From NCBI GenBank assembly GCA_006218065.1, contig VBWE01000002.1, forward strand, positions 239,045 through 303,044: a DNA stretch of 64,000 bases, in the 5' to 3' direction. This document shows, piece by piece, positions 7,646 to 15,544 of this stretch. Source of the stretch: Bacteroidota bacterium (lineage in GTDB: Bacteria > Bacteroidota > Bacteroidia > Palsa-965). Position numbers and translations under genes: made by a program. Each line of letters opens with the position of its first letter. Position 1 is the first letter of the stretch. Below the pieces are notes generated by a model. It saw nothing but the letters and a program-made list of their open reading frames with translations. It was not told where the DNA came from and did no database searches.

Positions 7646-8059
7646 ATGGCTGCACCAGGAAACACAAACGCCATTTTCCCAAAGGGCGAAAAAACTTCGC
7701 CGGATTATTTTACAGGAACCGCGTGGCTGAACCTTTTGGTTCCGAAAGATGAAACCGGGAACTATTCCGTCAGTGATATTGTATTTGAACCCGGCGCTAA
7801 AACCAACTGGCATACACATCCCGCAGGGCAGATCCTGCTTGTTACGGATGGTAAAGGCTATTACCAGGAACGGGGCAAACCTGCACGATCGCTTACGAAA
7901 GGGGATGTGGTAGTCATACCGTCTTTGATCGAACACTGGCACGGAGCCGCCAGGGACAGCAGTTTTACGCATATTGCCATTTCGAACTTTACTGAAAAAG
8001 GCGCTGTTGACTGGCTGGAAGCGGTAACAGATGAAGAATATAACAGGCTGGACAGATAA
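7646..8059 (+). CDS. Cupin-domain protein
   Basis: 137 aa, a single small beta-barrel. The cupin motif 1 is FEPGAKTNWHTHPAGQILLVTDGKGYYQE and motif 2 is GDVVVIPSLIEHWHGAA, which supplies the metal-binding His residues. The layout resembles the (R)-mandelonitrile-lyase-like / quercetinase-like small cupins that often accompany carboxymuconolactone decarboxylases. Cytosolic; substrate unknown. It precedes the arsR operon by about 120 bases and is separated from it by that operon's own promoter. Confidence 0.88.
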   Translation: MAAPGNTNAIFPKGEKTSPDYFTGTAWLNLLVPKDETGNYSVSDIVFEPGAKTNWHTHPAGQILLVTDGKGYYQERGKPARSLTKGDVVVIPSLIEHWHGAARDSSFTHIAISNFTEKGAVDWLEAVTDEEYNRLDR

Positions 8060-8102
8060 AATTCGGGGGGCTTTTTAATCTCCAGAAAAAAAACATAAAA
8101 AA

Positions 8103-8149
8103 TTTGCGAAACCAAATGGTTGCGCGTATATTTGCAACCGATTGGTTTC
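8103..8149 (+). promoter_or_regulatory. Promoter with two-fold operator of the arsR operon
   Basis: A -33-type TTTG at 8103-8106 and a perfect Bacteroidota -7 box TATATTTG at 8127-8134 are 20 bases apart. The -7 box lies between two copies of AACC-N4-GGTT (8110-8121 and 8136-8147), and the whole 8108-8149 is one large inverted repeat with arms GAAACCAA..GGTTGC and GCAACC..TTGGTTTC. This is the expected layout for a repressor that blocks polymerase, most simply autoregulation by the ArsR protein. Confidence 0.8.
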
Positions 8150-8182
8150 ATAAACAAAAGACATAGCTAAATTGTTTGACGA

Positions 8183-8503
8183 ATGAGAAGAGATGTTTTT
8201 CAAGCCATTGCCGATCCGACAAGGCGGGCGATTATTTTGCTGATCGCATCCCAGGCCATGACGCCGAACGCCATTGCCGAACACTTTGACATCAGCCGGC
8301 AGGCTGTTTCCAAACACCTGCGCATACTCACCGAGTGCGAGCTCGTAAAGCAGGAACATACCGGGCGGGAAATTTACTACCAGTTAGAAATAAACAAAAT
8401 GAAACAGGTCGACAAGTGGCTTGAACAATTCAGGAAGCTGTGGGAAAGCCGCTTCAACGAACTGGACAAGGTATTATTAACCATGAAAAACAAGAAAAAA
8501 TGA
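8183..8503 (+). CDS. ArsR/SmtB-family winged-helix repressor
   Basis: 106 aa. The winged helix is clear: [16 protein letters not shown], then the recognition region [22 protein letters not shown] and a wing with [10 protein letters not shown]. No Cys-containing metal box is present, so this belongs to the non-metal branch that is usually paired with an SRPBCC protein. The next gene is exactly that, overlapping by ATGA (8500-8503). It probably represses its own operon via the inverted repeat at 8108-8149. Confidence 0.94.
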   Translation: MRRDVFQAIADPTRRAIILLIASQAMTPNAIAEHFDISRQAVSKHLRILTECELVKQEHTGREIYYQLEINKMKQVDKWLEQFRKLWESRFNELDKVLLTMKNKKK

Positions 8504-9012
8504 CACACAACTTAGCCTTTGATTTTTCTGTAAACAGGGAAACCAAAACAATCACGGTAAAAAGGGAATTCGCCGCTGAGCGTTCTTTAGTTTGGGACGC
8601 TTACACCAAAAGCGAGATCCTGGATCAATGGTGGGCGCCGAAGCCCTGGAAAGCGAGAACAAAAACAATGGATTTCCGGGAAGGGGGATACTGGCATTAC
8701 GCCATGGTCGGACCGGCAGGCGAAGAACACTGGGCGCTGGCAAATTACAAGACGATCCGGGTCCGGGAAAAATTCACGGGACTGGATTCGTTTGCCGATG
8801 CCGACGGTAACGTGAACAAAGCTTTGCCGCAGTCGACATGGGATGTAACTTTTACGGATAAAGGACAAATAACGCTCGTGGAATTCCACATTGCCTATGA
8901 TGACCTGGCCCAGCTGGAAGCAACCATCCAGATGGGTTTCAAAGAAGGTCTGACCATGGCGATGGAAGGATTGGACGAGTTGCTTGGTTCACTGAAAAAA
9001 CAAACGTTATGA
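8500..9012 (+). CDS. SRPBCC (AHSA1/START-like) domain protein
   Basis: 170 aa from the ATG overlapping the arsR stop. Typical AHSA1-like features are [30 protein letters not shown], then [14 protein letters not shown] and a C-terminal helix [18 protein letters not shown]. The fold has a hydrophobic cavity that binds lipids or small aromatic ligands. Pairing with ArsR suggests the cavity ligand or a stress is also sensed by the repressor, which is inference. Probably cytosolic. Confidence 0.9.
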   Translation: MTHNLAFDFSVNRETKTITVKREFAAERSLVWDAYTKSEILDQWWAPKPWKARTKTMDFREGGYWHYAMVGPAGEEHWALANYKTIRVREKFTGLDSFADADGNVNKALPQSTWDVTFTDKGQITLVEFHIAYDDLAQLEATIQMGFKEGLTMAMEGLDELLGSLKKQTL

Positions 9013-9386
9013 AAAAGAAAATCCTGTTTGTCGTAAGCCTGCTTTTCGGGCTGATGTTCATCAACGCGGGGCTGAATAAATTTTTTAACTACATGCCACC
9101 GCCCGATGATATGCCCGAGAACATAATGAAGCTAATGGCTGCCTTCATGGAAATAAGCTGGCTGATGCCGCTTATTGCAGTGGTCGAAATTGTCGCCGGT
9201 GTGCTTTTCATCACCAATAAATTCAGGGCGCTCGGTGCGATCATGATTTTCCCTGTCATGGTCGGCATACTTTTGACGCACATTATCAACATCCCGGCTG
9301 GACTGCCGATAGCGCTGGCGCTACTGGCGATAAACATCTGGGTCATTATCGAGAACCGGGAGAAGTACCTGCCGATGATCCGGTAA
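9009..9386 (+). CDS. DoxX-family small membrane protein
   Basis: 125 aa with four predicted membrane helices. The first is ILFVVSLLFGLMFINAGLNKFF, whose GxxF-N-GxxK pattern is typical of DoxX-like proteins. The gene overlaps the SRPBCC stop by four bases (ATGA), making a three-gene operon. Function is not established for most members; some assist thiosulfate or redox reactions. The following 296 bases to 9682 hold no gene, only a long hairpin and a tRNA relic. Confidence 0.85.
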   Translation: MKKKILFVVSLLFGLMFINAGLNKFFNYMPPPDDMPENIMKLMAAFMEISWLMPLIAVVEIVAGVLFITNKFRALGAIMIFPVMVGILLTHIINIPAGLPIALALLAINIWVIIENREKYLPMIR

Positions 9387-9471
9387 AGAAATAAAGTTCG
9401 AACGACAACTATCGGGAAGCTGTGGTATAAAAATCTTCCTTTTTCTTCAATCATTTGTGCAACCGGTAAAT

Positions 9472-9517
9472 GCACCTGCCTGCCAAAGCCCGGACCTGGG
9501 CTTTGGCAGGCAGGTGC
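9472..9517. repeat. Perfect 20-bp inverted repeat hairpin
   Basis: The arm 9472-9491 (GCACCTGCCTGCCAAAGCCC) is the exact reverse complement of 9498-9517, with a 6-base loop GGACCT. No T-run follows. Two bases later the tRNA-Leu relic begins. It is too perfect for chance and may be a mobile palindromic element or a recombination site. Confidence 0.85.
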
Positions 9518-9518
9518 C

Positions 9519-9580
9519 CTCAAACATCCGTGCACTCATCCTCGTGTCGTCCCGATAGCTATCGGGACAACTCCGGTTTC
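9519..9580 (+). pseudogene. Degenerate tRNA-Leu 3' fragment interrupted by a palindrome
   Basis: Positions 9519-9548 match the tRNA-Leu anticodon loop to T-stem segment (from 187) without gaps at 24 of 30 bases, including CTCAAACA and CCTCGTG. Then GTCCCGATAGCTATCGGGAC, a 20-base perfect palindrome at 9549-9568, intervenes, and ACTCCGG..TTC resumes the T-stem. The fragment cannot be functional. It is a plausible end mark of a tRNA-anchored island. Confidence 0.6.
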
Positions 9581-9682
9581 CGACCGGGGAGTAAGGATAC
9601 ATAATGCTCATTTTTTCATCGGCGAAAGCAGCATTTCTGTAAAAAATGTTGTCATTACAGTGATTTGTAAGATATAAAGAGG

Positions 9683-10240
9683 TTGATTGAGTCGGAACTT
9701 GTCAAAGAATGTTTGAAGGGGAAACAGGATTCACAGAAGCGTCTTTACGAGCACTTCGCTCATAAGATGCTTGGTGTATGTTACCGCTATGCTCATTCGC
9801 GTGAGGAAGCCGAGGATTTTTTGCAGGAATCGTTCATTACAGTTTTCAGAAAGCTGCACCAGTGGAAAGGGGAGGGAGAATTAGGAGCCTGGATTCGCAG
9901 AATAGTAGTGAACACCTCACTAAACTGCATTAAGTCCCGGCATTTTTTTACCCGGGATATAAACACGATCCCGATTGACCATATTCCCGACAACGATACG
10001 GTTTTACAGGATCAAACCAATGATAAAGAACTGGTGGAATTTATACATCAATTACCAACCGGATGTAAAACAGTTTTCAATCTTTATGCAATAGAAGGAT
10101 ACTCACATGACGAAATCGGGAAAATGTTAGGCATTAAGGCCAGCACATCGCGCTCACAATTTATGAAAGCACGAAAAATGTTAATGCTGAAATTAAGTAC
10201 AGAATTAAAAAACATTCAAAATGACGAACAGCATGGATGA
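9683..10240 (+). CDS. ECF RNA polymerase sigma factor
   Basis: 185 aa starting at TTG; an in-frame stop at 9668 excludes any upstream ATG. Region 2 includes YRYAHSREEAEDFLQESFITVFRKLHQWKGEGELGAWIRRIVVNTSLN, and region 4 includes LPTGCKTVFNLYAIEGYSHDEIGKMLGIKASTSRSQFMKARKML. It directs transcription of an unknown regulon. Its 3' end overlaps the next gene by 20 bases, which is the usual arrangement with an anti-sigma partner. A paralogue of the same type lies at 24933. Confidence 0.93.
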   Translation: MIESELVKECLKGKQDSQKRLYEHFAHKMLGVCYRYAHSREEAEDFLQESFITVFRKLHQWKGEGELGAWIRRIVVNTSLNCIKSRHFFTRDINTIPIDHIPDNDTVLQDQTNDKELVEFIHQLPTGCKTVFNLYAIEGYSHDEIGKMLGIKASTSRSQFMKARKMLMLKLSTELKNIQNDEQHG

Positions 10241-11585
10241 ACTTAATGACAAGTTCAAAAAGGCATCGGAAAAGTTTTCACTGATCCCCTCACCATACAT
10301 TTGGCAAAATGTGGAAGCCGCTATTCGAAAACGTGAACGTAAAAAAAGACTCATCATTTTCTTTTTTATAGGTTCGGTTTTGCTCTCAGCCGGAGTATTT
10401 CTCTTTGCTGATTTCTTCAAGACTGTAAACATCTTAACCGGAATTAAAAAGAACAATTCGATAATAACACAGCATAAAACGGTCAAACAAAACAGCTCAT
10501 CTCAAAATAATCGTTCTGCAACAGAAAATGGTGTTGCCGCAAAACCTGCTGTTGAAAGCAAAAGACAAAAAAACAATGACAAAAGAGCAGTGGAAATCAA
10601 TCAATCGACAAATGATATTTCTTCGACAAGAAAGAAAAACAAAAATGTACCCGAAACACAAGCCACCAACCAACACAGTTTGTTAGAAAAAAACCTGCTG
10701 CAGCAGGACGATCCCAAACCGACTTTCCTTGTTTTGCCTGTAACGGTGCACCCGGATACTGTCATTGCGATTATAAAAGACACCGTACAAACAGAAACTA
10801 TAGCTGATCGTATCCTGCTGATAAAAGAATCCGGTACAACGACGAAGGACACCTTGATTGTCAAGAAAGACAGCATCAAAACCGGTCCCTGTCAAAGCAA
10901 ATGGAGCATATCAATCGGAGCTGCCCCGGTATTAAGTTTTACGAAACCAGAAGAAGAGGGTAATTATCAATTTATATCCAATTACCGTGACTCATCCGAT
11001 CAAAATCCAGGTACATGGAATTATCATTTCTCGATAAATTATAAGATTATTCCTGAATTGGAGGTATTTGCCGGGGTCGGAATCGTAAATTTTGAGCAAA
11101 AAATTCTGTCCCATCAAACCGTTTACAAATACGATACACTTTCCGGTACTTCATTGCCCATTCCCCCGGTAATTCTCAGCCGGGGTTACTTCGATATCAA
11201 TGGTAATTCTGCGGGAACGTTAAAAAACAAGTTTTCATATCTTGAAATTCCTATCGGCAGCCGGTATAATTTTTTGCCCGATCATAAATTCAACATCGCG
11301 TTGCAATCGGAAATTTCTTTCAACAAACTAATTAAGTATGAGGGCTACAGGTATAACTTTCAAAACTTTACATACGAAAAAATAGAATCCGCTCATTTAA
11401 AATCATGGTTAGTGTCTTATGGCGCCGGTATCTCGTTTCAATATGCAATGCACAAAAAATTCGGCGTAACGTTTACTCCATACTACAGAAATTTTCCGAA
11501 ATCAATTTATCCCAATTCTTATGCTTTCAGTCAGCGTCTTCAGCAGGCCGAATTTCGTTTGTCATTGCGTTACCGGGTAAACTAA
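10221..11585 (+). CDS. Putative dual-membrane anti-sigma factor with C-terminal outer-membrane beta-barrel
   Basis: 454 aa. Residues 1-40 form a cytosolic helical piece (ASEKFSLIPSPYIWQNVEAAIRKRER) suited to bind the sigma factor, about 42-63 is a single membrane helix (IIFFFIGSVLLSAGVFLFADFF), about 70-220 is a low-complexity, Lys/Asn/Ser/Thr-rich linker, and the last 220 residues show alternating beta strands ending in RLSLRYRVN as in outer-membrane barrels. The same layout occurs at 25471. It resembles the dual membrane-spanning anti-sigma (Dma) class known from Bacteroides; that assignment is inference. The overlap with the sigma gene supports it. An internal ATG at 10233 is also possible. 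Confidence 0.75.
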   Translation: MTNSMDELNDKFKKASEKFSLIPSPYIWQNVEAAIRKRERKKRLIIFFFIGSVLLSAGVFLFADFFKTVNILTGIKKNNSIITQHKTVKQNSSSQNNRSATENGVAAKPAVESKRQKNNDKRAVEINQSTNDISSTRKKNKNVPETQATNQHSLLEKNLLQQDDPKPTFLVLPVTVHPDTVIAIIKDTVQTETIADRILLIKESGTTTKDTLIVKKDSIKTGPCQSKWSISIGAAPVLSFTKPEEEGNYQFISNYRDSSDQNPGTWNYHFSINYKIIPELEVFAGVGIVNFEQKILSHQTVYKYDTLSGTSLPIPPVILSRGYFDINGNSAGTLKNKFSYLEIPIGSRYNFLPDHKFNIALQSEISFNKLIKYEGYRYNFQNFTYEKIESAHLKSWLVSYGAGISFQYAMHKKFGVTFTPYYRNFPKSIYPNSYAFSQRLQQAEFRLSLRYRVN

Positions 11586-11653
11586 ATTTTCTTAAAAGCA
11601 GCGTTTTGCATTCTTCCATTGTCAATACTATGAATCCTTTAAAATAAAATGAC

Positions 11654-12466
11654 ATGAAAATTACTTTCCCTGCCCGATCCGGAAATAAGATGAGTCGCAT
11701 TTTGTTTCTCCTGTCAATGGCAATTCCTTGCTCATGTTTCTCACAAGTATTAAACGGTGGTTTTGAAAATGGTTCGGGCGCCGATTTATCTTATTGGGAA
11801 TGGACATGTAATGCAGCATCTTTTAACAGTTCGCCCCCGGGTGGGGGTAACTGGTGTATGAAAGTTACCGGCGGGAATATGCAGGGTTGCTTTCCCGGCT
11901 ATTCCTATCAAAAGATTCCTTCTATTACCAATGGTCAGACGTTTATTCTTTCCGGGTGGGCGTTTGCCGAAACATCTCCAATCGTTGGAATTTATTTTGG
12001 CAAAATAAATAACGGTATCATTACGATGCAGGCGGGAAGTACAACGGCATCCGCTTCGTGGACCCAATTAAGTGTACAATCGGGGTTCGTTCTGTCGGCA
12101 GGCGATACGGCTGTTGTTATTTTGTATGGCGGTCTTGTCGGTGGTCCCGGGCAGGGTTATGGATATTTTGATTTAATCAACCTTGAACAAGTAACCGGAG
12201 TACCCGCTATAGAACAAAAACGATCCGTCAGCATATTTCCCATCCCGTTTTCATCGGCAACGACTGTGCAAACGGATGAGCCATTCAAAAACGCAACCTT
12301 AACGGTATACAATTTCTGCGGGCAGGCAACCAGAAAAACAGAGCATATTTCCGGCCAAATGTTCACCTTATATCGTGAGGATTTGCTAAGTGGAGTGTAC
12401 TTTTTTTCTCTAACGGAAGACAACAAAATAATCATTGCCGGGAAATTATTAATCACAGACAATTGA
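11654..12466 (+). CDS. Secreted T9SS cargo protein, carbohydrate-binding-like
   Basis: 270 aa. After a signal peptide (ILFLLSMAIPCSCFSQ), a beta-sandwich-like region begins NGGFENGS and continues with SYWEWTCN and a glycine-rich stretch, reminiscent of CBM-type jelly rolls. The last 75 residues are a type A T9SS sorting domain (SIFPIPFSSATTVQTDEPF to SGVYFFSLTEDNKIIIAGKLLI). The product should be exported across the outer membrane and anchored or released. Its C-terminal domain is closely related to that of the next gene, which starts two bases after its stop. Confidence 0.85.
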   Translation: MKITFPARSGNKMSRILFLLSMAIPCSCFSQVLNGGFENGSGADLSYWEWTCNAASFNSSPPGGGNWCMKVTGGNMQGCFPGYSYQKIPSITNGQTFILSGWAFAETSPIVGIYFGKINNGIITMQAGSTTASASWTQLSVQSGFVLSAGDTAVVILYGGLVGGPGQGYGYFDLINLEQVTGVPAIEQKRSVSIFPIPFSSATTVQTDEPFKNATLTVYNFCGQATRKTEHISGQMFTLYREDLLSGVYFFSLTEDNKIIIAGKLLITDN

Positions 12467-12467
12467 T

Positions 12468-13916
12468 ATGAAACAACGTATATTAATATGGATGGCTCTC
12501 TTCATCGCAACATTTGCGAACGGACAAAACCAGGGAAATATTTGGATCTTTGGAGAAGGTGCAGCCCTGGATTTTAATACCGGAATACCGGTGGTTTTTT
12601 CCGGTAGCCAAATCTTCGGAAACCCCATACAGATGGGAGACTATCTATACAGTGAAGGTTGCACTTCAATAGCCGACAGCAGTGGAAATTTACTCTTTTA
12701 CTCGAACGGAGAAAAAATATGGAATAATCTCCACCAGGTTATGCCAAACGGAGACAGTTTAATGGGATTTTACTCGTCCACAAATGCTGCGTTCACAATT
12801 CCAGTTCCTTCAAGCGATTCGCTCTATTATTTATTCACTACAGATGCAATCGAAAGATATTTGCAAAACGGATTGAGGTATTCAGTCATCAATATGTGCC
12901 TGGATGATGGTAAAGGAGATATTATAGCCGAACAAAAAAATATACTCTTACTCGACACGGTCACAGAAAAACTCTGCGCTGTGGCCCATCCTAATGGAAC
13001 AGATATTTGGCTAATTGCGCATAAACACTTTTCAAATTCATTCTATGCTTATCTGATCACTCCTTCCGGGATTAATCCGCCCGTTATTACAGCTATTGGC
13101 TCAATTCATACGGGCAATGTTGGGTTTTACAATGGCTGCGGCACCGCCATTGGGCAAATGAAAGTATCTTCAAACGGCAATAAAATAGGACTGGTCTTTT
13201 CAAATGTAAACCCGGCAATAGCTGAGCTTTTTGATTTTAACTCAACAACCGGAACGGTTTCAAATGCCATGAGTTTGTTGACAGATGGCAGCGAATATGG
13301 AATCGAATTTTCTCCGGACAATTCCAGGTTATACACGACAAATGTGCAAGGTGTTTTTCAATTTGACATAAGTTCAGGCAACCAGGCGACCATCAATTCG
13401 TCAAAAACTCAAATAACGAATGCCGCTTGTGTGCCGGCACCGCTTCAACTTGCACCGGATGGGAAAATTTACGTGGCGCGGTGTTCGGATTTTTTAGGAG
13501 TAATAAACACTCCGAATAATTCAGGACTGGCTTGCAATTATGTTAACAACAGCCTGAATATTTCACCGGCGTTAACCAGTACGTCGTTACCTGCTTTTAT
13601 CGCGGGATATAATTATAATAACCATCCGGTGCCATATTGTAAGTCAACAGGGTTTGAGAATCTTTCTTCACCGGGAGGAATAACAATTTACCCTAACCCG
13701 GCTTCTATGGAGATAACTTTGCAAACAGATAAACCATTTGAAGACGCGATCTTAATACTTTGTAATTCTGTTGGGCAGAAAGTAAAACAAATAAAAAATA
13801 TTTTCGGGCAAACCATCACTTTAAACCGGGGCAATCTGCCTGGGGGGATATACCATCTTTGTCTGATGCAAGAGGATAAAATCCTTTTGTCAGAGCGTGT
13901 AATAATTACTGATTGA
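12468..13916 (+). CDS. Secreted T9SS cargo protein, beta-propeller-like
   Basis: 482 aa. A signal peptide (LFIATFANGQ) precedes a long region with repeated short beta motifs: GNIWIFGEGAALDFNTG, SIADSSGNLLFYSNGEKIWN, VKVSSNGNKIGLVF and EFSPDNSRLYTTN, consistent with a six- or seven-bladed propeller found in many Bacteroidota surface proteins. The C-terminus is a type A T9SS domain (ITIYPNPASMEITLQTDKPFEDA to GGIYHLCLMQEDKILLSERVIIT). The TDKPF segment mirrors that of the preceding gene. Both probably form one transcription unit. Confidence 0.85.
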   Translation: MKQRILIWMALFIATFANGQNQGNIWIFGEGAALDFNTGIPVVFSGSQIFGNPIQMGDYLYSEGCTSIADSSGNLLFYSNGEKIWNNLHQVMPNGDSLMGFYSSTNAAFTIPVPSSDSLYYLFTTDAIERYLQNGLRYSVINMCLDDGKGDIIAEQKNILLLDTVTEKLCAVAHPNGTDIWLIAHKHFSNSFYAYLITPSGINPPVITAIGSIHTGNVGFYNGCGTAIGQMKVSSNGNKIGLVFSNVNPAIAELFDFNSTTGTVSNAMSLLTDGSEYGIEFSPDNSRLYTTNVQGVFQFDISSGNQATINSSKTQITNAACVPAPLQLAPDGKIYVARCSDFLGVINTPNNSGLACNYVNNSLNISPALTSTSLPAFIAGYNYNNHPVPYCKSTGFENLSSPGGITIYPNPASMEITLQTDKPFEDAILILCNSVGQKVKQIKNIFGQTITLNRGNLPGGIYHLCLMQEDKILLSERVIITD

Positions 13917-13995
13917 ACACAAATAGTTAATGGAGGGTTTTGCAACCCGAAAACGAATGAAAAGATTTGGCCCCGGTTCTCTTGCGGTACCGGGG

Positions 13996-15348
13996 CTATA
14001 TCTTAAATCCAATCACTAAAATATCGTCCGTTTGCTCCAGCCCGCCTTTCCATTGCTCTATCGTTTCATCAAAAATATTTCCCTGGTCCGTGATGGACTT
14101 CTGATGTACGGACAGCATCAATTCCACCATTTGTTTGTATTTGAATTTCTTCCCTTTCAGGCCGCCAAACTGATCAGCATACCCGTCTGTATATAAGTAA
14201 ATCATATCGCCTTTCCTGAGGTCGATTTCCTGGTGCTTAAAAGTTTCATTCCGCTCACCTTTCCCGATCGGCATTCTGTCGGCTTCTAACGGAACAACCT
14301 TGTTTTCCCGTATTAAAACCGGGGCATTGTGAGCAGCGGCGTAACGCATCATTTTTTTCTCGCGATCGATGCAGACCAGCACCCCGTCCATGCCATCCTG
14401 CCCTCCATCCTGGGAAATATTGGCAATCAGCTTTTCCCTCACATAGTCACAGATCTCGTTCGGCTGCCCGATGTTCCTTTCATTTATTGCCTCATTAAGG
14501 AAGGAAATATTCAAAAGACTCATGAAAGCCCCGGGAACACCATGCCCTGTTGAGTCGCACACTGCGAGATAAAACCGCCCACTGTTATTTGTTGCCCAAT
14601 AAAAATCACCGCTTACAATGTCTTTCGGTTTAAACAGGACAAAATATTCATGCAGATTATGCTCTAACAGCTCCCTGTTGGCAAACAGTGTGCTTTGAAT
14701 CCGCCGGGCATAATTGATAGAATCCGTAATCTCTTTGTTCTTTTGAAGAATCTCCGCATTTTTTTGCTCTACGGATTTTTTCAGGCCGCTCTGCTTACTT
14801 ACAAAATAGTATTGCATGATGTAAATAATGCAGGAAATACCAAGAATATTCATAATGAATAAGGCCACGATAAATTTTTCGGAAAGATTCCAGTCAAAAT
14901 ATTGCGGCAGGTAGTTATTGACTATAAATGCGATGACAACCAGCAAAACAAAAGCGCTGAACCAATAGAGTGATTGTTTTACGTTATAAAAGACAAGTGC
15001 ACCAAGCGGTGAAACAAGTCCCCACAGTATAACCGAACTTGACGGGATAAATCCGCCGAGCGAGATTTGAAGAAGAAAGGGAAGCAGCAGTATGAGCAGG
15101 ATCTGGCTGAAGCGAAAAAAACGGAATTTTTTAAATACCATAAAATGGAATACGCTGATCAACGAAAGAATTCCATAACCGAACGGAATAGAACCCGGCA
15201 GGATCAATCCATTTATAAAGTACAAGACTCCCCAAAACAACCCTGCGACACCGAACGGGAAAGCCATGATCAGCAAAGTGGACTTTTTTAATTTCTCATC
15301 TTCACTGTCATTTGGAGAATGGCCTATCTGGACAAACTTTTTAATCAT
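13996..15348 (-). CDS. Membrane-bound SpoIIE-type PP2C phosphatase
   Basis: 450 aa. Residues 1-180 carry about six membrane helices, about 185-220 form a coiled coil (KKSVEQKNAEILQKNKEITDSINYARRIQ), then comes a PPM/SpoIIE domain. Metal-binding Asp residues sit in VSGDFYW, CDSTGHGVPGAF, YTDGYADQ and QTDDILV. It should dephosphorylate a serine on an anti-sigma antagonist-type protein; the partner is not nearby. The membrane part may sense an extracytoplasmic signal. Transcribed towards the T9SS cargo genes; a GC-rich hairpin without T-run lies between the two ends. Confidence 0.92.
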   Translation of the reverse strand: MIKKFVQIGHSPNDSEDEKLKKSTLLIMAFPFGVAGLFWGVLYFINGLILPGSIPFGYGILSLISVFHFMVFKKFRFFRFSQILLILLLPFLLQISLGGFIPSSSVILWGLVSPLGALVFYNVKQSLYWFSAFVLLVVIAFIVNNYLPQYFDWNLSEKFIVALFIMNILGISCIIYIMQYYFVSKQSGLKKSVEQKNAEILQKNKEITDSINYARRIQSTLFANRELLEHNLHEYFVLFKPKDIVSGDFYWATNNSGRFYLAVCDSTGHGVPGAFMSLLNISFLNEAINERNIGQPNEICDYVREKLIANISQDGGQDGMDGVLVCIDREKKMMRYAAAHNAPVLIRENKVVPLEADRMPIGKGERNETFKHQEIDLRKGDMIYLYTDGYADQFGGLKGKKFKYKQMVELMLSVHQKSITDQGNIFDETIEQWKGGLEQTDDILVIGFKI

Positions 15349-15544
15349 AGCTATAATATTAGGCTAAAATAAGCAGCCGTTCCTAATCGGTTGCACGATT
15401 ATGCAGTTTAATATGGACAGGAAACGACCCGTTCCCCGATCGTGCGCTTTTTGATTTCATCCTTCGTTTGCTCCATAACTCCGGCTATGTTTGCCTGTAC
15501 GCCTGTTTTCAGTATATTCGTGTACACAGCAAACATATTCCCTC

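Noticed and set aside
242-9580. An integrase, transposase or relaxase within the suspected island
   Set aside because: None of the frames shows integrase or transposase motifs, so mobility is inferred only from flanks and composition.
13970-13996. GC-rich hairpin GCCCCGGT..ACCGGGGC as a terminator
   Set aside because: No T-run follows on either strand, and the loop is long; left unassigned.
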